A stretch of 64,000 nt of DNA from Herbinix sp. Lineage in GTDB: Bacteria > Bacillota > Clostridia > Lachnospirales > Lachnospiraceae. Below, one piece after another: positions 51,577 to 59,409 of the stretch. The position numbers and the translations under genes were made by a program. The notes beneath the pieces are model-generated. The model was not told the origin of the DNA, made no database searches, and was given only the letters and a program-made list of their open reading frames with translations. The stretch spans positions 1-64,000 of the forward strand of contig JAQZBN010000015.1 in NCBI GenBank assembly GCA_029238935.1. The letters are read 5' to 3'. The first letter of the stretch is position 1. Each line of letters begins with the position of its first letter.

Positions 51577-52176
51577 CTATTCTTCTTCGCTTTCTTCTGG
51601 GACTAAATTTAATTTATTAACTAAGTTAAATGGTGATAGACGTAGGAAAGCTTTACCAACAATATCATCGAATAATACATTACCCATACTGGCAAATCTG
51701 CTGTCTTCGCTATTATTACGATTATCACCAAGTACAAAATATTCATTCTCTTCTAAGGTTATTTCTTCTGCTGCTAAACCGTAATTTACCATTGGTTCCA
51801 CATTAATAATATCATTGATTACTTCACCATTTATATAGATCTGATCCTCTTTAATCTGTATTCTCTCTCCGGGAAGACCGATAATACGTTTGATGTTATA
51901 ATAACTATGTTCCCTGCCACCTTGTTTAAAGACAATAACATCAAAGCGCTTAGGTTTTTGAAATCGGTAGGAAAATTTATTTATAATAATCGGATTACCA
52001 TCGCTAAGGGTGGTCTCCATTGAATCCCCCATCATCGAAGTCTTTTCTAACGCATAATAAATAATAAAATATGCTAAGAATATGACTGCAGCAATTTGTA
52101 CAATCCAGAGGAAGACTTCAAATATAATTCTTGTAATTAGTGGTTTTTTACTTTCTTTATCAAAATCAAATTCCAT
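51577..52176 (-). CDS. lepB: Type I signal peptidase
   Basis: 199 residues. One N-terminal transmembrane helix (about 18-40), catalytic Ser in MMGDSMETTL, catalytic Lys in YNIKRIIGLPGE and FVLGDNRNNSEDSRF. Acts outside the membrane on Sec-exported proteins such as the NlpC/P60 hydrolase here. Sits between rbgA and rplS, separated from rplS by a terminator. RBS AGGAAAGGG. Confidence 0.95.
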   Translation of the reverse strand: MEFDFDKESKKPLITRIIFEVFLWIVQIAAVIFLAYFIIYYALEKTSMMGDSMETTLSDGNPIIINKFSYRFQKPKRFDVIVFKQGGREHSYYNIKRIIGLPGERIQIKEDQIYINGEVINDIINVEPMVNYGLAAEEITLEENEYFVLGDNRNNSEDSRFASMGNVLFDDIVGKAFLRLSPFNLVNKLNLVPEESEEE

Positions 52177-52267
52177 ATTGGTACCCTTTCCTCTGATTAC
52201 GAAGGTATTTCATAGTAAATCTATTATAATATAATACCCTAAATATTGACATAATTATTTTTAAATT

Positions 52268-52301
52268 TTAAAAAGGGACAATTACACAAGTATTGTCCCT
52301 T
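52268..52301 (-). terminator. Intrinsic terminator after rplS
   Basis: Minus strand AAGGGACAAT, 9-base loop, ATTGTCCCTT then TTTAAAATTT, eight bases past the rplS stop. It would isolate rplS from lepB. Confidence 0.85.
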
Positions 52302-52308
52302 CGTTGTA

Positions 52309-52656
52309 CTATCTGATTGATTCTTTTACCTTAGCTCGTTTACCTACTCTATTACGTAAATAGTACAGCTTAGCACGTCTTGCTTTACCATGTCTGATTA
52401 CTTCGATCTTCTCGATGCTTGGAGAGTGAAGCGGCCAAGTCTTTTCTACACCAATACCGTTAGATGTTTTTCTAACTGTAAAGGTTTCTCTTGATCCACC
52501 GTTTTGTCTCTTAAGTACAGTACCTTCGAATACCTGTGTTCTTTCACGGTTACCTTCCTTAACTTTCGCGGAAACTTTAACCGTATCACCTACGTTAAAA
52601 TCGGTAATGTTTGATTTCAGCTGTTCAGCCTCAATACTCTTAATAATATCGTTCAT
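52309..52656 (-). CDS. rplS: 50S ribosomal protein L19
   Basis: 115 residues, full length. [84 protein letters not shown]. The 132-base gap upstream (52657-52788) may hold a leader RNA or a separate promoter (TTGCAA at about 52765), which together with its own terminator suggests rplS is also transcribed alone; I could not fit it to the published L19 leader with confidence. Confidence 0.97.
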   Translation of the reverse strand: MNDIIKSIEAEQLKSNITDFNVGDTVKVSAKVKEGNRERTQVFEGTVLKRQNGGSRETFTVRKTSNGIGVEKTWPLHSPSIEKIEVIRHGKARRAKLYYLRNRVGKRAKVKESIR

Positions 52657-52788
52657 TTTTGTGACCTCCTATTAAAATTAGATGTTCTTAATACGCAACT
52701 TATATATAAGAAATAATAAGTATCAGAGGACCATCTCTTCTCACAATAAAATACTTTAACATACAAGTTTCGAGATTGCAAGAACTTT

Positions 52789-53541
52789 TTAACAATCCTT
52801 TTGCAATTGCTCCAAAAATGCTCGTTCTTTTTTCGATAAATTAGCTTCTTCCAGCAATTCGGGTCTTCTCTGATGAGTTCTTAGAATTGATTGCTGTCTT
52901 CGCCATGTATCGATATTGGCATGATGACCCGATAATAATACCTCTGGTACGGTTTGTCCCATAAAATTCTCCGGTCTGGTGTACTGCGGATATTCTAAAA
53001 GATTATCCTGCAGAGATTCAAATTCTGCGGAAACATCATTATTTAAGACACCGGGAATTAGTCTTGAGATTGCATCGATCATAACCATCGCAGGAAGTTC
53101 ACCTCCGGTTAATACATAATCACCGATCGATACATAATCCGTAACAATCATGTCCAGCACTCGTTCGTCGATCCCCTCATAATGACCACATAAGAAAATT
53201 AAATCCTCTTCTTCAGCATATTCTTTTGCAGTATTCTGATGAAAAAGAGATCCCTGAGGTGTAACATAGATTACCCTGGGTTTTTTATGGTTCATATTCT
53301 TTTCCTGTATCTGTTCGGCAATCCATTGATATGCTTTATAGACCGGCTCAGCTTGCATTACCATACCGGCTCCGCCTCCATATGGGTAATCATCGACTCT
53401 CTTATGCTTATCCGAAGAAAATTCACGGATATCAATAGCCTCAATGGAAATCAGACCTTTTTCCATCGCTCTTCCGATAATGCTGGTATTTAACCCCTGC
53501 AGTACCATCTCTGGAAATAGTGTTAATACATGGTAATTCAT
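52789..53541 (-). CDS. trmD: tRNA (guanine-37-N1)-methyltransferase
   Basis: 250 residues, SPOUT fold with a trefoil knot. VLTLFPEMVLQGL, DYPYGGGAGMVMQAEPVY, CGHYEGIDERVLD, SIGDYVLTGGELPAMVMIDA, GHHANIDTWRRQQSI. Methylates G37 in tRNAs with GG anticodon ends. Follows rimM by 14 bases. Confidence 0.97.
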   Translation of the reverse strand: MNYHVLTLFPEMVLQGLNTSIIGRAMEKGLISIEAIDIREFSSDKHKRVDDYPYGGGAGMVMQAEPVYKAYQWIAEQIQEKNMNHKKPRVIYVTPQGSLFHQNTAKEYAEEEDLIFLCGHYEGIDERVLDMIVTDYVSIGDYVLTGGELPAMVMIDAISRLIPGVLNNDVSAEFESLQDNLLEYPQYTRPENFMGQTVPEVLLSGHHANIDTWRRQQSILRTHQRRPELLEEANLSKKERAFLEQLQKDC

Positions 53542-53555
53542 AAAACCGTACCTTT

Positions 53556-54062
53556 CTATATGAGACCATTCATCAAATGAACCGTTATTTTCTTTTGATC
53601 GGGATCAATATTTAAAATACATTCTTTGATCGATGGAAGTAATATTTCTTTATTCTCCGGTGTTTTTACAACATATACATCATTAGCAGCTGTGGTCAAT
53701 ACTTCGACTAAGATACCGAGTTCCTTACCATCGTCCGTAACAACAATAGAATTAATAATATCATAGATAAAGTACTCATCCGGTTCTAGCTTTACCGCAT
53801 TATCTCTGGTGATTAACAAATCCTTACCTCGATATTTTTCAACATCGTTGATATTATCAATCCCTTTAAACTTACAGATTACCATTTGCTTGAAAAATTT
53901 AACACCTTCTATTTCCATCGGGATTAAATCTTTCCCGGTATCAATAAATAAGTTCTTTAATACTTTAAAGCGATTCACATCATCTGTTGTAGGAAATACC
54001 TTCACTTCACCGCGGACACCATGGGTCGTGGTGATAACACCGACTCTAAGATAATCATTCAT
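53556..54062 (-). CDS. rimM: 16S rRNA processing protein RimM
   Basis: About 168 residues. N-terminal RimM domain ([20 protein letters not shown]) and PRC-barrel ([36 protein letters not shown]). Helps 30S head maturation around S19. ATG at 54062 chosen: AAAGGA nine bases upstream and the usual family beginning; the ORF-track start at 54095 adds 11 basic residues. Confidence 0.93.
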   Translation of the reverse strand: MNDYLRVGVITTTHGVRGEVKVFPTTDDVNRFKVLKNLFIDTGKDLIPMEIEGVKFFKQMVICKFKGIDNINDVEKYRGKDLLITRDNAVKLEPDEYFIYDIINSIVVTDDGKELGILVEVLTTAANDVYVVKTPENKEILLPSIKECILNIDPDQKKITVHLMNGLI

Positions 54063-54175
54063 ATGCTTTTTTCCTTTACTTTTTTGTTCCTGCATTGAAA
54101 AAGAAGCTGACTACTATGTCAAATGACATAACAGACAGCCTCATTTAAAGCAGACTTAAAACTGCAACTAAGATT

Positions 54176-54406
54176 CTACTGCAGTATTTCGACTACTACT
54201 TTTTTATCATCCTTCGTTGCGGCTGCTTTCACTACAGTACGTATGGATTTTGCGATACGGCCTTGTTTTCCGATTACTTTACCCATATCATCGGCAGCAA
54301 CCTTTAATTCTACAACTATTGCTTTCTCGGTTTCCTTTTCCGTTACCACAACCTCATCGGGATGATCAACGAGTGATTTAGCAATTACTTCAACTAATTC
54401 CTTCAT
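54176..54406 (-). CDS. khpA: KhpA, small KH-domain RNA-binding protein
   Basis: 76 residues, a single KH domain with the GxxG loop in VIGKQGRIAKSIR. Pairs with KhpB in other Firmicutes to bind RNA and affect cell division. In the standard place between rpsP and rimM. RBS GGAGGTG. Confidence 0.93.
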   Translation of the reverse strand: MKELVEVIAKSLVDHPDEVVVTEKETEKAIVVELKVAADDMGKVIGKQGRIAKSIRTVVKAAATKDDKKVVVEILQ

Positions 54407-54423
54407 TTATCCACCTCCGATGA

Positions 54424-54666
54424 TTAAAGAATACCAGCAATCTTTAAAATTTTACCTACAGTATCTGTTGGTTGAGCGCCATTAGCTAACCATTTCTTTG
54501 CAGCTTCTGCATTAACATTGAAAGAACTTGGATTCTGAGTAGGATCATAAGTACCGATTTCCTCGATAAATCTACCATCTCTTGGTGTTCTGGAATCAGA
54601 AACTACTATTCTATAATAAGGAGCTTTTTTCTGTCCCATTCTCTTTAATCTGATTTTAACTGCCAT
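54424..54666 (-). CDS. rpsP: 30S ribosomal protein S16
   Basis: About 80 residues. [39 protein letters not shown] and an Ala/Lys-rich tail. ATG at 54666 with AAGGAGG; the ORF-track GTG (54675) is within that site. Confidence 0.97.
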   Translation of the reverse strand: MAVKIRLKRMGQKKAPYYRIVVSDSRTPRDGRFIEEIGTYDPTQNPSSFNVNAEAAKKWLANGAQPTDTVGKILKIAGIL

Positions 54667-54770
54667 TGTTTTCACCTCCTTAAATAATATAAATATTTAT
54701 TGTAATATGCTATAGGTTGTCTATGATTATTCTAACCAAAATCTAAGACTATAACATAACAATCACGAAA

Positions 54771-56114
54771 TTAAAGACCAAAAGGAAGCTTAAACTTACC
54801 TCGTTTTCCGCCTTTTCCCATCATTCCGGAAAATTGCTTCATCATCTTTTTGGACTGTTCAAATTGCTTTACTAATTTATTGACTTCACTGATGTCTACA
54901 CCGGCACCGGCTGCAATCCTCTTCTTGCGGGAAGGATTGATAATAGAAGGATTCGCTCTCTCCTGTTTTGTCATCGAATAGATGATAGCTTCTGTCATAG
55001 ATAAAGCATTTTCATCAATATCAACGTCTTTTAACTGACTACCCATTCCCGGAAGCATTCCAAGTAAATCGGTGAGTCCGCCCATTTTCTTTACCTGCTG
55101 CATCTGATCTAAGAAGTCATTAAAGTCAAACTCAGCTTTCTTCAGCTTCTTTTCTAATTCCTTCGCTTTAGTTTCATCAAAATCGGCCTGTGCTTTATCT
55201 ATTAAGGTTAAGATATCTCCCATACCAAGAATACGGGAAGCCATACGATCCGGATAGAATTGTTCTAAATCAGATAATTTCTCACCCATTCCGACATACA
55301 TAATTGGACAACCGGTCACAGAACGGATGGAAAGTGCAGCACCGCCTCGAGTATCACCATCTAATTTTGTTAAAATTACGCCATCTAAGGTCAGTTTTTG
55401 ATGAAACATTTCTGAAACATTAACCGCGTCCTGACCGGTCATAGCATCTACCACGAGCAGTGTCTGATGTACGGTTATATTTGCTTTTATATCTTTTAAT
55501 TCCTGCATCATGTCCTCATCGATATGAAGACGTCCGGCAGTATCTAACATAACAACATTAAAACCATTTTTTGCTGCATGTTCCATCGCAGCTTTTGCAA
55601 TGTTCACAGGTTTATGTTTATCTCCCATGGAAAATACACTAACACCCTGTTTATCCCCGTTAATTTGTAACTGATCAATCGCTGCAGGACGATAAATATC
55701 GCAGGCAACCAATAATGGTTTTCTTCCCTTTGATTTTAATTTACCGGCAAGTTTTGCAACGGTTGTAGTTTTACCAGCACCTTGTAAACCACACATCATA
55801 AGTACAGTGATTTCATTGGAAGGCAATAACTTTAATTCAACGGTTTCTTCTCCTAAAAGGTGAACCATCTCTTCGTTTACTATCTTAATTACCATCTGAC
55901 CAGGGGTAAGACTGTTAAGTACATCCTGTCCAACGGCTCGTTCTTGTACTGTAGCAACGAAATTTTTAACCACTTTAAAATTTACGTCGGCTTCTAGTAA
56001 AGCCATCTTAACTTCCTTCAATGCGGTTTTTACGTCAGCTTCAGAGAGACGTCCTTTACCTCGGAGGTTTTTAAATATGTTTTGCAGTTTATCTGATAGG
56101 TTGTCAAATGCCAT
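54771..56114 (-). CDS. ffh: Signal recognition particle GTPase Ffh
   Basis: 447 residues: N domain, G domain (GLQGAGKTTTVAKLAG, LLVACDIYRPAAIDQL, LDTAGRLHID, TKLDGDTRGGAAL) and a Met-rich M domain (MQQVKKMGGLTDLLGMLPG, MTEAIIYSMTKQER, MMKQFSGMMGKGGKRG). Targets membrane and secreted proteins co-translationally with 4.5S/scRNA, not found here. Six bases after ylxM. Confidence 0.97.
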   Translation of the reverse strand: MAFDNLSDKLQNIFKNLRGKGRLSEADVKTALKEVKMALLEADVNFKVVKNFVATVQERAVGQDVLNSLTPGQMVIKIVNEEMVHLLGEETVELKLLPSNEITVLMMCGLQGAGKTTTVAKLAGKLKSKGRKPLLVACDIYRPAAIDQLQINGDKQGVSVFSMGDKHKPVNIAKAAMEHAAKNGFNVVMLDTAGRLHIDEDMMQELKDIKANITVHQTLLVVDAMTGQDAVNVSEMFHQKLTLDGVILTKLDGDTRGGAALSIRSVTGCPIMYVGMGEKLSDLEQFYPDRMASRILGMGDILTLIDKAQADFDETKAKELEKKLKKAEFDFNDFLDQMQQVKKMGGLTDLLGMLPGMGSQLKDVDIDENALSMTEAIIYSMTKQERANPSIINPSRKKRIAAGAGVDISEVNKLVKQFEQSKKMMKQFSGMMGKGGKRGKFKLPFGL

Positions 56115-56120
56115 ATGCGA

Positions 56121-56495
56121 TCACAACTCCTTTAATATATCGTCTGCTAATGTATTAATATGATCTAGAAGGGTTAAGTCTTTAGTTGCATTCATGGAGC
56201 TTACGAGATCTTTAATCTGTTCTAATTTATTCTTTGCGGATTGAAAACGGCTAACCAAGGATAGTTTATTTTCATATTCCTTTAATTCCAAGCTACAGCG
56301 TTTCACAATATCATAGACGCCCTGCCTGCTTATGCCCTGCTCCAGAGCTATCTCACTAAGAGACAGATCATTAAGGACATAATCTTCAAAGATTTGTTTC
56401 TTATGTTCTTTTAGTAATTCACCATAAAAATCGAACAAAATCGATAACTGTACGATTTCATCCAATTTATCGATCTGTGGTACATTGTCTTTCAT
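56121..56495 (-). CDS. ylxM: YlxM-family helix-turn-helix protein
   Basis: 124 residues. Sigma-70 region-4-like helix-turn-helix: LFDFYGELLKEHKKQIFEDY, LSLSEIALEQGISRQGVYDIVKRC, then a coiled-coil tail. Cotranscribed with ffh in most Firmicutes; homologues stimulate Ffh/SRP assembly in streptococci. Its start is governed by the inverted repeat at 56502-56534, whose downstream arm contains the AGGTGG ribosome site. Confidence 0.92.
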   Translation of the reverse strand: MKDNVPQIDKLDEIVQLSILFDFYGELLKEHKKQIFEDYVLNDLSLSEIALEQGISRQGVYDIVKRCSLELKEYENKLSLVSRFQSAKNKLEQIKDLVSSMNATKDLTLLDHINTLADDILKEL

Positions 56496-56501
56496 AGAAA
56501 C

Positions 56502-56534
56502 ACCACCTGTAAAGTAATTTTCTTTACAGGTGGT
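56502..56534. promoter_or_regulatory. Perfect 13-bp inverted repeat over the ylxM start region
   Basis: ACCACCTGTAAAG, 7-base loop, CTTTACAGGTGGT. It begins at the base next to the -10 box and ends 6 bases before the ylxM ATG, covering both the expected transcription start and the Shine-Dalgarno. It could be a repressor site in DNA or, as RNA from the expected start, a 8-9 bp hairpin partly hiding the ribosome site. Confidence 0.8.
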
Positions 56535-56563
56535 AGTATACTTAAAATTTTATATTTTGTCAA
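56535..56563 (-). promoter_or_regulatory. Strong sigma-A promoter of ylxM-ffh
   Basis: Perfect TTGACA, 17-base spacer, TATACT; the -10 abuts the inverted repeat. Confidence 0.85.
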
Positions 56564-56587
56564 GCATTTTTTCATTGAATGAAATCT

Positions 56588-56968
56588 TTAATTTAAATCT
56601 TGCAATGCTTCTATAATAAGATGATATTCAACGGATAACATTTCATTCAAATGTTTTATAGTGGGGTATTCCTCCGAGCGAAGTGCTTCCATCATCTCGA
56701 AACATAATTTCTCCATTCGTCCAAATCCTAGATTAGCAGCAACGCCTTTTAATGTATGTAGATAAACAGCAGTTTCTTTATAGTCTTTCGAAAGCAAGGA
56801 CGTTTGGACGCCTTGAAAACTTTTATCCTGTATAAATTTCTTTAAAATATTTAGATAAAGGAGTTCATTTCCACCCAGTCTTACAAGGACGGATGGAACA
56901 TCGATACCTATAGATTTAAGATTTATAATATGATTATTGATGTCTATATCACACCTTTCTAATAAATA
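56588..56968 (-). CDS. HPt phosphotransfer domain, in frame after the hybrid kinase stop, no normal start
   Basis: The open frame begins immediately after the TAA of the hybrid kinase and in the same frame, and encodes 126 residues. GIDVPSVLVRLGGNELLYLN is the usual HPt opening, and TAVYLHTLKGVAANLGF contains the phospho-accepting His. No ATG or GTG occurs in the frame before the domain; the only listed start, a TTG at 56797, would remove half of it. An AAAGGTGTG lies just after the kinase stop. So the domain is either a C-terminal part of the kinase cut off by a mutation, made by stop read-through, or translated from a rare start (ATA/ATC/ATT). HPt identity is clear; the status as a working gene is not. 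Confidence 0.6.
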   Translation of the reverse strand, partial: YLLERCDIDINNHIINLKSIGIDVPSVLVRLGGNELLYLNILKKFIQDKSFQGVQTSLLSKDYKETAVYLHTLKGVAANLGFGRMEKLCFEMMEALRSEEYPTIKHLNEMLSVEYHLIIEALQDLN

Positions 56969-59155
56969 TTATAGCACAGTATAGAGTAAATCGTAAAACA
57001 ATTCAATATCAATCGGTTTTTCTATATGAAAATCCATTCCTGCTTCCATTGCAGCAGAGATATCTTCATTCCGATCACCTGCTGTCATCGCTATGATACA
57101 AATGCTGGTTGCATCAGGATGAAAAGACTGGCGAATTGCTTTCGTTGTATCATACCCGTTCAATTTTGGCATTTGGATATCCATTAATATAACATCATAA
57201 TAACCAGGGTTAGATTGCTCAAATAATTTAAGTGCTTCCAATCCATGATGTGCTGTTTCTATCAAAGCATTGGTGGTCTTAAGAAGCTCACAGGTAATTT
57301 CAAGATTAATCTCATTATCTTCCACAATAAGTATGCGATGACCTGTAAAATCATAATTCATGGATTTATCATGATGATGGGTCGGGGTCTCAACTACTGA
57401 ATATCCGGTTGAGATATCAAAATCTAATTCGATCACTGTCGTAGTTCCAATCCCCTGCTTACTGGTCACGTTGATACGACCTCCCATTAAGGTAACCAGA
57501 TTCTTTGTAATGGACATTCCTAATCCACTTCCGCCATACTTTTTAGCAATGGTACTATCCTCTTGCTCAAAAGGTTCATAAATATGCTTTAAAAACTCAT
57601 CACTCATTCCTATACCATTATCAGTAATAGTAAAACGAAATTGAGCTCGTCCAACACGCTTTTCAACTTCCTGAATGGTTAAGACCACTCTCCCTCCAGT
57701 GGGTGTGAACTTTAAAGAATTCGTTATTACATTAATTAAGATTTGATTTAATCGAACGGTATCACCGATGAGACAATCATCCTCTACATTGGAAGTATCC
57801 AGTACAAATTCTAATTGATTTAACTCCGCTTGGGTATTGATAATAATACACATAGCTTCAAGAAATTTTTGTAAGGAAAAGGGTTCTTTTGATATCGTTA
57901 ATTTATTACTATCAATTCGTGACATATCAAGGATATCATTAATTAAGGACAGGAGTTGCTTTGACGTCATGAACACCTTATCCAGATAGTTATTTAACTG
58001 ATTTCGATCCAAGATAGGATTGTATGCCATTTTTGTAAGCCCTATGATAGCATAAATTGGGGACCTGATCTCATGGCTCATATGAGATAAAAACTCCTTT
58101 TTTGTCTGATTCGCTTTTTGCGCATTCAATAACGCATCTTTTAATACCTGTTGTGTTTCCTTCTCCTTAGTTAAATCGGTAATCCAGAAGATATACTGAA
58201 GTTCATTCTGGTGATTCTGAATAGGGATCACACGATATCTTACCCAAATAAGCTGTTTTGTCTTTGAGTGATGAAAATTGCATTCATATTCAAACGTAGT
58301 TTCCAAGGGTTTCGTAAAGATTGTTTCGATTAATTCCTTTTCTTCATCTGCATGATAAAATAAATGCATAGGATTCTTCTGTAATGACTTATGATGTATA
58401 CCAAGAATACGATCCGTATTAGGTGATATATAATCCATTTGTTTGTTATTGAAATGATAAATCAGGAAAACATCATCAATACTCGATGTAATTAAACGGA
58501 ATAATTCCTCCCGGTATAATATACTCTTGTTTTTCATAGCCATTCGATATTCAAAGTAAATTGCGAGAATTATGATACATAAAGAAAGAGTTAAAGACAT
58601 CTCATTAGATATTAGAGAGATTTTCTGAGATTCCTTCGATAAGGAATTGATAGATTCCACCGATGTCGAAGCCATATGTTCTAATAATTCTTCTGTCGTA
58701 TCATATAAAGGAAATAACTGAGTCTCAATGATTGAAATAACTTCCAAGTATTCTTTGCTATGTAATAAAGTTAGAATGGTTTGTTGTATTTGATCGATTT
58801 TATCAAATTGTGTGACTAAATAGGAACCCATCGTCTTATCATTCTCTTCAAGAAATTGTATTAGGGGGTCTACCTTCTCATGATACTGCCGAATATACTC
58901 TTCCTCAGTAGGAACATCCGTATTTATGTCATAGGATAAGTTACGAATGTAATGAGATCGCATGTGATGTAATTCATATCGGATCTCCCATGCCGAATTG
59001 GTGATCGCATAGGTAGTTGTTGCCATTTCTTCAGTTATGCCACCCAGTGCAGTTATATTATAAATTGATGTGAAAAATGATAGGATGGAGATGATACTTA
59101 AAATAAAAGGTCCTATAAAGCTATATTCATAAAAACGTACTTTTTTATTATTCAA
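56969..59155 (-). CDS. Membrane hybrid sensor histidine kinase (PAS-HisKA-HATPase-REC)
   Basis: 728 residues. Two transmembrane helices (about 12-32 and 183-203) flank a ~150-residue helical extracellular sensor; then a PAS/PAC region (FRLITSSIDDVFLIYHF, FEYECNFHHSKTKQLIWVRY), HisKA with SHMSHEIRSPIYAIIG, HATPase (ITDNGIGMSD, GGSGLGMSITKNL) and a receiver domain with Asp in DVILMDIQMPKLNGYD and Lys in HIEKPI. TTG start with GGGGGT upstream. The HPt domain that normally ends such phosphorelays lies just past the TAA. No response regulator with an output domain is nearby, so the pathway is unknown. Confidence 0.88.
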   Translation of the reverse strand: MNNKKVRFYEYSFIGPFILSIISILSFFTSIYNITALGGITEEMATTTYAITNSAWEIRYELHHMRSHYIRNLSYDINTDVPTEEEYIRQYHEKVDPLIQFLEENDKTMGSYLVTQFDKIDQIQQTILTLLHSKEYLEVISIIETQLFPLYDTTEELLEHMASTSVESINSLSKESQKISLISNEMSLTLSLCIIILAIYFEYRMAMKNKSILYREELFRLITSSIDDVFLIYHFNNKQMDYISPNTDRILGIHHKSLQKNPMHLFYHADEEKELIETIFTKPLETTFEYECNFHHSKTKQLIWVRYRVIPIQNHQNELQYIFWITDLTKEKETQQVLKDALLNAQKANQTKKEFLSHMSHEIRSPIYAIIGLTKMAYNPILDRNQLNNYLDKVFMTSKQLLSLINDILDMSRIDSNKLTISKEPFSLQKFLEAMCIIINTQAELNQLEFVLDTSNVEDDCLIGDTVRLNQILINVITNSLKFTPTGGRVVLTIQEVEKRVGRAQFRFTITDNGIGMSDEFLKHIYEPFEQEDSTIAKKYGGSGLGMSITKNLVTLMGGRINVTSKQGIGTTTVIELDFDISTGYSVVETPTHHHDKSMNYDFTGHRILIVEDNEINLEITCELLKTTNALIETAHHGLEALKLFEQSNPGYYDVILMDIQMPKLNGYDTTKAIRQSFHPDATSICIIAMTAGDRNEDISAAMEAGMDFHIEKPIDIELFYDLLYTVL

Positions 59156-59294
59156 TTAGGTAACCCCCATACTGGAATATAGATAATCCAAAAATTTACA
59201 TTTTATGACACTAATATACCATAATATTACACATAATGTCAATGGGGGTGTTCCTATGTTAATAAAAGAAAGTTATGTTTTAGAATAATGTTAG

Positions 59295-59360
59295 AAATGC
59301 CATTCTACGCAGAGTAAATACTCTTTTGATAGGAGTAGTACCCTGCTTAGAATGACATTT
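59295..59360. repeat. Long imperfect inverted repeat between oadA and the hybrid kinase
   Basis: AAATG-C-CATTCT-AC-GCAG...CTGC-TT-AGAATG-A-CATTT, with further ACTC/GAGT pairing inside, about 66 bases. It lies 50 bases downstream of the oadA stop on the minus strand and probably ends that operon, though a T-run is better placed on the plus strand (CATTTTTTATG). Confidence 0.55.
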
Positions 59361-59409
59361 TTTATGCTTTAGCGTTTGTCTGTAACGAATAATTCAGTCA
59401 TAGAAAATC

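Noticed and set aside
56588-56797. ORF-track HPt start at the TTG (56797)
   Set aside because: This start lies in the middle of the HPt four-helix domain; the coding signal clearly continues upstream to the kinase stop.
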